Origin: Agarilytica rhodophyticola
Lineage (GTDB): Bacteria; Pseudomonadota; Gammaproteobacteria; Pseudomonadales; Cellvibrionaceae
DNA length: 64,000 bases
Reading direction: 5' to 3'
Assembly (NCBI RefSeq): GCF_002157225.2
Contig: NZ_CP020038.1
Location: 248,001 to 312,000 of the forward strand
Shown here in pieces: positions 8,500 through 17,054 of this stretch; the stretch's first letter is position 1, and the number at the start of each line of letters is the position of its first letter. A model generated the notes under the pieces. The model did not search any database. It was not told the origin of the DNA and saw only the letters and a program-made list of their open reading frames with translations. A program made the position numbers and the translations under genes.

Positions 8500-9546
8500 A
8501 TGAACAATAGAATATTCATAGCGCTAACATCGATTGCTGTTCTTCTTTCAGCGGTCACATTTGCAGCTAATCGAGATTCTATTAGCATTGTTGGCTCTTC
8601 AACAGTATTTCCTTTTTCGAAAGTGGTGGCAGAGCGCTTTGGTAGGATAACCAAATTTAAAACGCCTACTGTAGAAGCAACAGGTACTGGCGGTGGTTTT
8701 AAAGAATTTTGTAAAGGCCTGGGTGTACAGTATCCCGATATCACCAACGCCTCGCGCAGAATAAAGGCGTCAGAATTTGCATACTGTCGAAAACATGGAG
8801 TTAAGAACATAATGGAAGTTCTCATTGGCTACGATGGAATTGTTCTCGCTAATTCTGTGAGATCTAAGCAAATGAGCCTAAGCACAAAGCATATTTTTTT
8901 AGCTTTGGCTAAGTATGTGCCCAATCCCGATGGCAGCCATACGGTGATTGAGAACCCTTATGTGATGTGGGCGGATATAGACCCAATTTTGCCAAATATT
9001 AGGATTGAAGTATTGGGGCCCCCTTCTACATCTGGAACACGGGATGCGTTTCTAGAATTAGCAATGGAAGGTGGCTGCCAAATGTTTGCATGGGTTAAAG
9101 CTCTTAAAGCAAATAAACAAGATCAATACACTAATATTTGTAGGATTCTGCGCGAAGATGGTCACTTTATTAGTGTTGGCGAAAATGACAATTTAGTTGT
9201 GCAGAAGCTAGTTGGTAATCCTGACATATTAGGTATCTTTGGCTTTAGCTTTTTAGATCAAAATAACGATAAGGTACAGGCATCTATTATTGATGGTGCC
9301 AAAGCAGAGCTTGATACGATTGCCACAGGCGCGTACCCGGTTTCTCGCCCACTGTACTTTTATGTGAAAAAAAGCCACATCGGTGTAATACCTGGTATTG
9401 CTGAATACTTGGCCGAATTTACCAGTGAAAAAGCTTGGGGAGAAGAAGGCTATTTAACAGATAAAGGCATGATACCGCTCGGTAAAATGATGCGTCGAAA
9501 GATGGGTCAACGGGTGACGCAAACACAAACTCTTCAAGGAATATAA
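8500..9546 (+). CDS. pstS: phosphate ABC transporter substrate-binding protein PstS
   Basis: Periplasmic phosphate receptor of the high-affinity Pst transporter. I chose the ATG at 8500: GGAG lies eight bases upstream, and the product then opens with a clean signal peptide (MNNRIFIALTSIAVLLSAVTFA). A start at 8440 would add twenty charged residues. The mature protein begins ISIVGSSTVFPFSKVVAE, the phosphate-loop motif of PstS. Further typical parts are EATGTGGGFKEFCKGLG, DITNASRRIK and GPPSTSGTRDAFLELA. The length is 348 aa. It heads the pst-phoU group behind a candidate Pho box, with 251 bp between it and pstC, so it may have its own partial terminator or processing. Confidence 0.93.
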   Translation: MNNRIFIALTSIAVLLSAVTFAANRDSISIVGSSTVFPFSKVVAERFGRITKFKTPTVEATGTGGGFKEFCKGLGVQYPDITNASRRIKASEFAYCRKHGVKNIMEVLIGYDGIVLANSVRSKQMSLSTKHIFLALAKYVPNPDGSHTVIENPYVMWADIDPILPNIRIEVLGPPSTSGTRDAFLELAMEGGCQMFAWVKALKANKQDQYTNICRILREDGHFISVGENDNLVVQKLVGNPDILGIFGFSFLDQNNDKVQASIIDGAKAELDTIATGAYPVSRPLYFYVKKSHIGVIPGIAEYLAEFTSEKAWGEEGYLTDKGMIPLGKMMRRKMGQRVTQTQTLQGI

Positions 9547-9797
9547 GCCATTTATAGGATTTGCCTTTATTGATATTTATACACTATCGAAGTTTATATA
9601 GGAGCGTAAAAAGAAATTTTATGATTAAAATTATTTTAAATAAGATAATAAATCGCAATGTTACTTGGTGTCTGTGGGCCAATGTAGCGCATTCTTTTTC
9701 TCTCCTCATTCGCCAATAACTATTCTGATTACTATCAGATGTTCATTATTCATGGAAACATCACCGCTATGTTTGTGCAAGCCCTGAGTCTTACTTT

Positions 9798-11195
9798 ATG
9801 AGTACCTCTATATTACTGGTATTTATAATCGTGATGCTTGTTGCCATATATGCGCTTGGCTACGGCCGCTCTATGAGTTTGGCAAAAACTGTGGGAGGTG
9901 TCCCCGGCCTCAATTCTCTGCCATTTTACTATGGTATGTTGACGGTGTTGTGGTCGGCAATACCTGCAGCGTTGCTGCTAGGTGTTTGGTTAATTTTCCA
10001 AGCAGATATCATCGAGATGCTTGTTGTACAGCAACTACCAGAGGATATTCGTGGGTTAGAAAAAGATGAAATTAACCTCATTCTAAACAAAATTTACAAT
10101 GTTGCTTACGGTCAATACGTCGGTGATACACCGCCCTTCGTTATTGCATCTGCCGAGTTTATTTTAGGCTTAGAGCGTAATAGCCAATGGTTAGTATCTA
10201 TCGTAGTTCTGCTGTCTATGGCAATTATCGCTGCTATCATTTGGCTTAAAATTCACCCAAAAATGAAAGCTCGTGTCAGAGTTGAAGCTATTTTTAAAAA
10301 TATGCTTTTAGCGTGTGCCTGTATCGCTATTTTGACGACGATAGGTATTGTTTTTTCTGTTTTATTTGAATCGCTGCGATTTTTTCAGCAAGTGTCGGTT
10401 TTCGAATTTTTATTTGGTCTCGAGTGGGCGCCGCAAGCTCATGATGGTGAACAAGTTCCAGGTAAAAACAGTGGCTTCGGTGCTCTTCCCCTTTTTGCTG
10501 GCACCCTCCTTATCGCCAGTATCGCAATGCTTATTGCTGTGCCCACAGGCTTGATGTCTGCTATTTATTTATCCGAATATGCACCGCGCAGGGCTAGGGC
10601 TATTATCAAACCTCTACTTGAAGTGCTTGCGGGTATCCCGACAGTTGTCTATGGCTTTATTGCTGCTCTCACTGTGGCGCCTTTTATAAGGGATGTAGCT
10701 ATTGTGTTAGGTTTGGACAGCGTGGTTCGTGTTTCTTCTGATAGCGCACTTGCTGCAGGGCTTGTTATGGGGGTGATGATAATTCCTTTTATCTCTTCTC
10801 TCTCTGATGATGTGATCAATGCTGTTCCGCAGTCCTTACGTGATGGTGCGCTTGCCTTAGGAGCGACAACCTCTGAAGTGGTAAAGCTTGTTGTTATACC
10901 TGCTGCCTTACCTGGCATTGTCGGTAGTATTCTGCTGGCGGTATCCCGCGCTATTGGTGAAACGATGATTGTTATGATGGCGGCAGGATTAGCTGCAAAA
11001 ATTACTGCTAATCCACTTGATTCTGTGACGACTGTCACCGTTCAAATTGTCACTCTTCTGGTGGGTGATCAGGAGTTTGATAGCCCCAAAACTTTAGCCG
11101 CGTTTGCCTTGGGCTTGGTGCTTTTTATCGTCACTCTCTCACTCAACTATATTTCTCTTCATGTGGTGAAAAAATATCGTGAGCACTATGAGTAG
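9798..11195 (+). CDS. pstC: phosphate ABC transporter permease PstC
   Basis: One of the two inner-membrane permeases of the Pst phosphate importer. At 465 aa it is much longer than the roughly 320-residue enterobacterial form. An N-terminal extension of about 160 residues contains two extra hydrophobic segments (about 5-22 and 45-66) and a third near 135-152. The canonical permease part follows, with GALPLFAGTLLIASIAML, AGIPTVVYGFIAALTVAPFI and the EAA-type loop LRDGALALGATTSEVVKLVV. No strong ribosome site precedes the ATG. It precedes pstA by 8 bp, so the two are cotranscribed. The long form is also seen in other marine gammaproteobacteria, as far as I know. Confidence 0.92.
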   Translation: MSTSILLVFIIVMLVAIYALGYGRSMSLAKTVGGVPGLNSLPFYYGMLTVLWSAIPAALLLGVWLIFQADIIEMLVVQQLPEDIRGLEKDEINLILNKIYNVAYGQYVGDTPPFVIASAEFILGLERNSQWLVSIVVLLSMAIIAAIIWLKIHPKMKARVRVEAIFKNMLLACACIAILTTIGIVFSVLFESLRFFQQVSVFEFLFGLEWAPQAHDGEQVPGKNSGFGALPLFAGTLLIASIAMLIAVPTGLMSAIYLSEYAPRRARAIIKPLLEVLAGIPTVVYGFIAALTVAPFIRDVAIVLGLDSVVRVSSDSALAAGLVMGVMIIPFISSLSDDVINAVPQSLRDGALALGATTSEVVKLVVIPAALPGIVGSILLAVSRAIGETMIVMMAAGLAAKITANPLDSVTTVTVQIVTLLVGDQEFDSPKTLAAFALGLVLFIVTLSLNYISLHVVKKYREHYE

Positions 11196-11203
11196 TTATA
11201 GAA

Positions 11204-12511
11204 ATGCATGAATCAAAAAAACGCCCAGATAACACTTCCACCACTTCTCACGTTGATAAGGTGAAATTAAGCCTTAAAAAGCGTTACCGTGCTGAAAAAC
11301 GTTTCCGTATGTACGGCATCATGTCTGTATCTATTGGTTTGTTTGCTCTGATCGGGTTGTTTTACCAAGTTATCAGTAATGGCATTGGTGCCTTTCAACA
11401 AACTTATATTCAGTTGCAATTAGAGTTTGATCCTGCCTCTTTAGGCATCACAGATGCAAGTAGTGAAGAGCAATTACGCCTTGGCGATTATGGTAAAATT
11501 ATCCAAAATGCACTATTTACTCATATCGACAAACCGCAAGACAGAAAGCAGAGGCGAGAACTCTATAATTTGGTCAGCGTGGGTGCAAATTTTCACCTAC
11601 ACAAGCAACTAACTCAGCATCCTGAGCTTTTAGGTCGAGAAGTGACTTACTGGCTGCTGGCTGATGATGATGTAGATACGTATTTTAAGAGTAGAGAAAG
11701 TAACCAGCCTTTTACTGGTCGTTTGAGTAATTCACAAGTTACATGGATAGAGAAGTTAATATCAACGGGTCATGTTAAAACCAAGTTTAATAAGGCATTT
11801 TTTACATCGGGTGACTCTGCCGAACCTGAGCAAGCAGGTATATTGGGCGCTTTATTAGGTAGCTTTTTTACTCTGGTAGTTACCTTAGTGCTGTCTTTTC
11901 CTATTGGGGTGGCAGCGGCGATTTATTTAGAAGAATATGCACCGGTGAATCGGTTTACAGATTTTATTGAAGTTAATATCAATAACCTAGCTGCTGTGCC
12001 TTCAGTTATTTTTGGTTTATTGGGGCTCGCTATTTTCTTAAATTTCTTTGAAATGCCCCGTTCTATTCCCCTAGTTGGTGGTTTGGTTTTAACCTTAATG
12101 ACATTACCTACCATTATTATCTCCAGTCGGGCTGCAATTAAAGCTGTTCCGCCATCAATTCGACAGGCGGCACTTGGAATGGGGGCATCAAAAATGCAAA
12201 CAATATGGCATCATGTATTGCCTTTAGCCTTGCCAGGTATGATGACCGGAACAATTATTGGTATGGCGCAAGCATTGGGTGAGACGGCACCTTTGTTGAT
12301 GATAGGTATGGTTGCCTTTATTGTTGATATACCTGGTAGCGTTAACGACCCTTCAACAGTATTGCCTGTGCAAATATTTTTATGGTCGGACAGCCCTGAG
12401 AGAGCATTTGTTGAACGCACGTCGGCAGCGATTATGGTGCTGCTAGGATTCCTATTAGCGATGAATACACTAGCTGTATTGATGCGCAAAAAATTAGAAC
12501 GTCGACGATAA
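11204..12511 (+). CDS. pstA: phosphate ABC transporter permease PstA
   Basis: Second permease of the Pst importer, 435 aa against about 300 in E. coli. A Lys/Arg-rich N-terminus (residues 1-40) is followed by one membrane segment (about 40-60). A non-membrane insert of about 140 residues, probably periplasmic, precedes the core from about residue 205. The core has GALLGSFFTLVVTLVLSFPI, NLAAVPSVIFGLLGLAIF and the EAA loop IRQAALGMGASKMQTIWHHV, the site that contacts PstB. The neighbours pstC (8 bp upstream) and pstB (44 bp downstream) place it in the operon. The insert mirrors the enlarged PstC, so the two may pack together. Confidence 0.92.
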   Translation: MHESKKRPDNTSTTSHVDKVKLSLKKRYRAEKRFRMYGIMSVSIGLFALIGLFYQVISNGIGAFQQTYIQLQLEFDPASLGITDASSEEQLRLGDYGKIIQNALFTHIDKPQDRKQRRELYNLVSVGANFHLHKQLTQHPELLGREVTYWLLADDDVDTYFKSRESNQPFTGRLSNSQVTWIEKLISTGHVKTKFNKAFFTSGDSAEPEQAGILGALLGSFFTLVVTLVLSFPIGVAAAIYLEEYAPVNRFTDFIEVNINNLAAVPSVIFGLLGLAIFLNFFEMPRSIPLVGGLVLTLMTLPTIIISSRAAIKAVPPSIRQAALGMGASKMQTIWHHVLPLALPGMMTGTIIGMAQALGETAPLLMIGMVAFIVDIPGSVNDPSTVLPVQIFLWSDSPERAFVERTSAAIMVLLGFLLAMNTLAVLMRKKLERRR

Positions 12512-12555
12512 TTATTGAAAGCAGTAGCGTGTAAAATCTAAGAGCAGCAATAGTA

Positions 12556-13386
12556 ATGGTAGATCAGTCCATAGGTGGTACCTCCCGCGCAAAAGTTCCC
12601 GATGCAACAGTCGGAACCCCTCTGCACGATGATCCTAAAATTAGGGTTCGCAATCTCAATGTATCCTATGGAGTAAAACCAGCCATTGTTAATGTTGACA
12701 TTGATATTGCCAAAAATGAAGTGATTGCCATGATTGGCCCATCTGGCTGTGGTAAATCTACTTTCTTGCGTTGCATAAATCGTATGAACGACACCATTGA
12801 TAATTGTCATGTGCAAGGCTCTATCACTATTGATGACGAGGAAGTCTGTGATAGCAAGCTCGACGTCGTGCCTTTGCGCGCACGTGTAGGCATGGTGTTT
12901 CAAAAGCCTAACCCTTTCCCCAAATCGATTTATGAAAATGTCGCTTACGGTCCAAAAATTCATGGCTTGGCTTCTCGTCGCTCTGATATGGATGAAATTG
13001 TTGAGAGCAGCCTGCGTAAAGCCAGCCTTTGGAGCGAAGTTAAAGACCGCCTGCATCAGCCTGGAACTGGACTATCAGGTGGGCAGCAACAGCGTTTGTG
13101 TATCGCTCGGACAATTGCTGTTAGCCCCGAAATTATTTTAATGGATGAGCCATGTTCCGCTCTCGATCCTATTGCGACGGCGAGAGTTGAAGAGTTAATT
13201 GCAGATTTAAGCCAGAACTATACTATCGCCATTGTCACCCACTCGATGCAACAAGCTGCACGAGTATCAAACCGCACTGCCTACTTCCACCTCGGCAGAC
13301 TAATCGAAGTTAATGATACGCAGCTAGTGTTTACTAATCCCGATCATGATCTGACCGAAGCCTACATTACAGGACGTTTTGGTTAA
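12556..13386 (+). CDS. pstB: phosphate ABC transporter ATP-binding protein PstB
   Basis: ATPase that powers the Pst phosphate importer from the cytoplasmic face. The 276-aa product shows Walker [10 protein letters not shown] (61-69), signature LSGGQ (173-177) and Walker B IILMDEP (193-199) followed by SALDP. The segment [20 protein letters not shown] holds the Q-loop and is diagnostic of PstB. A start at 12556 adds about 25 residues before the first strand, which is common. It follows pstA and precedes phoU by about 300 bp. Confidence 0.96.
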   Translation: MVDQSIGGTSRAKVPDATVGTPLHDDPKIRVRNLNVSYGVKPAIVNVDIDIAKNEVIAMIGPSGCGKSTFLRCINRMNDTIDNCHVQGSITIDDEEVCDSKLDVVPLRARVGMVFQKPNPFPKSIYENVAYGPKIHGLASRRSDMDEIVESSLRKASLWSEVKDRLHQPGTGLSGGQQQRLCIARTIAVSPEIILMDEPCSALDPIATARVEELIADLSQNYTIAIVTHSMQQAARVSNRTAYFHLGRLIEVNDTQLVFTNPDHDLTEAYITGRFG

Positions 13387-13685
13387 CACTGACTTCTAGG
13401 GCCTACTATTCTTGATATAGGTATATTAGATACCACGAGGGTAGTGGGCGTAGATGCTTGGTGTAAATACCAATGTACGCCACAAAAGGCGTCAAAATTG
13501 CCCGCAAAATCGCAATTTGCGTTGAGCCGCCCTCATTACTTTACAAATCTTGTGATACAGTAAGTTGTTACGCTGGCTTCAAGAATTGCCAGTAGGCGTG
13601 ATTCAATTAGTGTGAGCGGGCTCTAGTTTGGCGCATGTTTATGCCAGGTCCTCGAGCTCTAAACAGACAAAATGAGGCTATTCAC
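13387..13685 (+). other. pstB-phoU intergenic region
   Basis: About 300 bp without a gene on either strand. It may hold a separate phoU promoter or mRNA processing site. I found imperfect inverted stretches but no clear terminator, Pho box or small RNA. Confidence 0.4.
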
Positions 13686-14402
13686 GTGGATTCATTGAAC
13701 TTAGATCAACATATCTCGCGACAATTTAATGCGGATCTGGAACAGCTTCGCACCGAGTTGCTGGAAATGGGCGGCCTAGTGGAAGAGCAACTGGCTGATG
13801 CAATTTTGGCAATTGAAACTGCCGATGGTGAATTAGCAGAAAAAGTCTTAGTGACCGAAGATGATGTAGATCAGCGAGAGGTCACCATTGATAAAGAATG
13901 TATGGCTATACTAGCTCGCCGTCAACCAGCAGCTTCCGACTTACGCCTGGTGATGATGGTGAGCAAAGCTATTCGTGACCTAGAGCGTATGGGAGATGAG
14001 GCAAAGAAAATTGCTAAAATGGCTATCGCTTTAAATGAACAAGGGGGTGCTTCACGAGGCTATGTGGAGTTGCGCCACCTTGCCAGCAGTGTGCGCAAAA
14101 TTGTTCGTGTTTCATTAGATTCTTTTGCTCGTTATGATGTTAATGCCGCAATGAAAGTTGTGCGCGATGACAAAGATATCGATAGAGAATATAAGTCAGC
14201 AATGCGTGAGATGATGACTTATATGATGGAAGACCCTCGCCAGATAACTCGCGTGATGAATATATTATGGACTTTGAGGGCACTTGAACGCATTGGCGAT
14301 CATGCCCGCAATATTGCCGAACAAGTTATCTACTTAGTTCATGGCATGGACATCCGCCATCAGCCTCTAGGCGATATTGAAAAACAGCTAGAAACTAAGT
14401 AA
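13686..14402 (+). CDS. phoU: phosphate signalling complex protein PhoU
   Basis: Cytoplasmic regulator that links Pst transport state to the PhoR sensor and restrains phosphate import. I chose the GTG at 13686: GAGG lies eight bases upstream, and the product then starts VDSLNLDQHISRQFNADLEQ, matching the usual PhoU N-terminus. The upstream in-frame ATG at 13635 would add 17 unrelated residues. The two three-helix PhoU repeats are visible, with EDDVDQREVTIDKE in the first and DKDIDREYKSAMREMMTYM in the second, plus ALERIGDHARNIAEQVIYLV near the end. The length is 238 aa. phoB and phoR are not in the window. Confidence 0.93.
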   Translation: MDSLNLDQHISRQFNADLEQLRTELLEMGGLVEEQLADAILAIETADGELAEKVLVTEDDVDQREVTIDKECMAILARRQPAASDLRLVMMVSKAIRDLERMGDEAKKIAKMAIALNEQGGASRGYVELRHLASSVRKIVRVSLDSFARYDVNAAMKVVRDDKDIDREYKSAMREMMTYMMEDPRQITRVMNILWTLRALERIGDHARNIAEQVIYLVHGMDIRHQPLGDIEKQLETK

Positions 14403-14481
14403 GCACGTCAAATAAAATTTTCGATAATTTGCCAACGGATTATTGGCGATATTGTATTGATAACCAATTAAAGAGTTTTTT

Positions 14482-15042
14482 ATGTCAACCACTTTGGATA
14501 TTACCCAGATATTACAGGATCGTAGCGATAGGCAACATGAAGGTATAGCCGAGATATATTCAGCGGTATATGACCAACTAAAAGCTCTTGCTCGCAAACA
14601 GCTACAACAGAGTTGGTCTAATAATACAATAAGTACTACGGTACTGGTCAATGAAACCTATTTAAAGTTGATTAAGTCGCAAAAACTTGAGATAACCAAT
14701 CGTGCCCATTTTTTTGCCATCGCTGCCACTGCAATGAGGCAAATCTTGATTAATTATGCTGAACAAAAAAAAGCACAAAAGCGCGGTGGTGACTGGTTGC
14801 AAGTTACATATCAAGAAACTTTAATACAGTCACAACATAAACTAGAAACTCTACTTGCCGTAAGCGAAGCGGTTGAACAGATACGGTCTATCGATACTCG
14901 ACTTGCTGAGTTAATTGAGCTTCGCTTTTTTGCTGGTCTCACCGAAAGTGAAATTGCCGAAATTTTTGGCGTCAATGAGAGAACATTACGCCGTAACTGG
15001 GCAAAAGCTAAAATGCTATTAGCGAAAGCATTAGGGATTTAA
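14482..15042 (+). CDS. ECF sigma factor, Sigma70_ECF / TIGR02999 type
   Basis: RNA polymerase sigma factor of the extracytoplasmic-function class, 186 aa. The N-terminal part (sigma region 2) includes YDQLKALARKQL and TTVLVNETYLKLIK. Region 4 has the helix-turn-helix LTESEIAEIFGVNERTLRRN near the C-terminus. This subgroup (PF07638, TIGR02999) has the motif VNETYLKL followed by RAHFFAIAATAMRQILI, both present. Members are often paired with Ser/Thr kinases, and none is nearby. It lies 80 bp after phoU and converges on the two-partner secretion genes, whose control by this factor is only a possibility. No anti-sigma gene is adjacent. Confidence 0.85.
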   Translation: MSTTLDITQILQDRSDRQHEGIAEIYSAVYDQLKALARKQLQQSWSNNTISTTVLVNETYLKLIKSQKLEITNRAHFFAIAATAMRQILINYAEQKKAQKRGGDWLQVTYQETLIQSQHKLETLLAVSEAVEQIRSIDTRLAELIELRFFAGLTESEIAEIFGVNERTLRRNWAKAKMLLAKALGI

Positions 15043-15075
15043 TAACGAGCATTTGGCTATCTATAAAAACTGCCT

Positions 15076-16980
15076 CTAAAAACCATATTGTAAACTGAAA
15101 TATATATTAGAGTTATCAGCCAGTTCTTCATCCTGAGTGTCGATATTTTCATTTAATGGATATGACAGTGCGAAATCTCCTTTCCAGTGACGGGTAAAAT
15201 TAAATTTCAAGCCTACACCAATGTTAGAGAAAGTAGCACTCACTTTATTTTCTAATGAAGCTGTTGGGCTTTCAAAGGCATGTGATTCACCATAAGCTAT
15301 ATCTGCAAGCAAATAAGGTTGCAGAATATCACTAAAATTTTCACCCATAATAGTAAAATCTAATACTTTTGGAAATTTAAATACCCATTCAAAACCCAAG
15401 CGTACGCCATCATCACTGAAAAACCGATTAACATTAAAGCCTCTTGCTCTAGTTGGTCCAGTCAACGCAAATTGATTAATGGTCTGTTGTCGCTCGCCAG
15501 AATATTGAGCATTTAGTTCAACAAGCAAACGTGTGTCTTTTTTGGTAAAGGGGAATGGTATAAACTTTAATATAGAGTAATCAAAGGTAAGAAATAAAAA
15601 ATCGTCTTTAATATCTTCTACACCATCTTCAATAATAAAGTCTTCAGTACTATTACTATGAACTATCCCAATGCTACCTACATGCAATGCACGCTTCTTT
15701 TCATTTAATACATCAAAATTAAAGGCTAGGCGCGCATTATTTACTGTGGTGTCTGGTTGTTGGAAACCTGAAATAGCTAGTTCAGTATCGATAGAGGAAT
15801 AAGATACATCAATAGATAAGTTGGTTTTTCGATTACGTTTAAAAAAGTAGCCTAACGATATATCTCTTACTAAAGATTCGCCAGTGGATTCAAGAATAGA
15901 ACCAGAGATAATTGATGTGGATATAAAGTCATTACTGGAGATACCAGCAGAAATACGCCATCGTGGGCCTAATATGTAAGAGTCATAATTGAATAAACCA
16001 TAGGTAGTATCACCAGGATCGAAAGAATTTAGCACTCCTATTTGAATTTGATCTGCCCAACCGAAAGGATTACTAATAAAAAAATCTGCATATGCGCGAT
16101 TTTCTCCGGTAGAGGTAGAGCCATGATTGTCTAATCGAATATTACCCGAAAACATTTTTTCAGCTTGTACATTAAGATGCAGTCGTGTGTCTCCAACTTG
16201 CTGTCCTGGCTCGAAGTAACCTTGTACACTTAACCCTGGCAAATCATTGAGAAGGTATAGCCCCTCTTCGATCACTTCTGTTGTGACAGGTTTATATAAA
16301 ACATCGTCGAATACACCTTCAAGGGTTCTAGCTTTATAGCGCTTATTATTCTCTGCTTTAACTTCTCCAAGCTCTCCTAGTAGTAGTGTTAAATTAACAA
16401 CGCCGTCGCGAACCTTTTGTTCTGGGATAAACGCTTTTGCTAGAATAAAGCCTCGTTCACGATAAAAATTAGAGATAACATCTGAAATAGATTCTATCAT
16501 ACCAAGCGTGACACCGCGCTTTCGCATTTGGTCGCGCATTAAAAATACCATTTTCTGTAAATCTTGAGTGGTGACATGCCTGTCTTTTGTGTCTTTTTCT
16601 ATATCTTTGAGAAGATCGGCAATTTCACTTAGTTCATCAATACGATAACCTGATTCTAGAACCTGATCTTCTCCCATAAATTTAAAACGTAAAGCTTCAA
16701 CACGTTTTATTAAAGCTTCTCTTGTGATACCCAGTTCGGGATATTCAACGATGCCCTGTACTCGAAATTCTGTGACATTTAATCGAGGTCCCGCTTCAGG
16801 ATCCGGATCGCGTTCTCGCACATTCGGTATATCCATATCTAGCAACAGCGTTTCTTCTTCATAAGCCGGAACTTCTTGAGTTTCTGGCATCTCCAAAAAG
16901 TTTGCATGAGCTTGTGTGCTAAATAAAGTAAGTGCACACACAATAAAAAAAGTATAACGGCCCGTTTTTTGTGGGTTCAT
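15076..16980 (-). CDS. TpsB outer-membrane transporter (ShlB/FhaC family)
   Basis: Omp85-type outer-membrane beta-barrel that would export the TpsA protein encoded just upstream. I chose the ATG at 16980 because it yields a normal signal peptide (MNPQKTGRYTFFIVCALTLF, cleavage after AHA). The longer frame uses a TTG at 17049, and neither has a strong ribosome site. The 634-aa product has a POTRA domain (LNVTEFRVQGIVEYPELGI), a second POTRA-like region (ISNFYRERGFILAKAFIPEQ) and a barrel of many alternating strands. The barrel holds GPTRARGFNVNRFFSDDG, the counterpart of the VRGY motif on the L6 loop. A 100-residue helical stretch between the two POTRA parts is longer than usual. Confidence 0.92.
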   Translation of the reverse strand: MNPQKTGRYTFFIVCALTLFSTQAHANFLEMPETQEVPAYEEETLLLDMDIPNVRERDPDPEAGPRLNVTEFRVQGIVEYPELGITREALIKRVEALRFKFMGEDQVLESGYRIDELSEIADLLKDIEKDTKDRHVTTQDLQKMVFLMRDQMRKRGVTLGMIESISDVISNFYRERGFILAKAFIPEQKVRDGVVNLTLLLGELGEVKAENNKRYKARTLEGVFDDVLYKPVTTEVIEEGLYLLNDLPGLSVQGYFEPGQQVGDTRLHLNVQAEKMFSGNIRLDNHGSTSTGENRAYADFFISNPFGWADQIQIGVLNSFDPGDTTYGLFNYDSYILGPRWRISAGISSNDFISTSIISGSILESTGESLVRDISLGYFFKRNRKTNLSIDVSYSSIDTELAISGFQQPDTTVNNARLAFNFDVLNEKKRALHVGSIGIVHSNSTEDFIIEDGVEDIKDDFLFLTFDYSILKFIPFPFTKKDTRLLVELNAQYSGERQQTINQFALTGPTRARGFNVNRFFSDDGVRLGFEWVFKFPKVLDFTIMGENFSDILQPYLLADIAYGESHAFESPTASLENKVSATFSNIGVGLKFNFTRHWKGDFALSYPLNENIDTQDEELADNSNIYFSLQYGF

Positions 16981-17054
16981 AAAGTAAGTCAAATTATTAG
17001 GTTGGTATCGGATTATTTTTGAATTAGCACTAGTAGTATTTCTAAACAAAACTA

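Noticed and set aside
9621-9719. A 32-codon frame between pstS and pstC
   Set aside because: No ribosome site at the right distance and no similarity to known small proteins. Left as part of the intergenic region.
13396-13402. AGGGCCT stretch after pstB resembling the MITE end
   Set aside because: Only seven bases match, which is likely chance.
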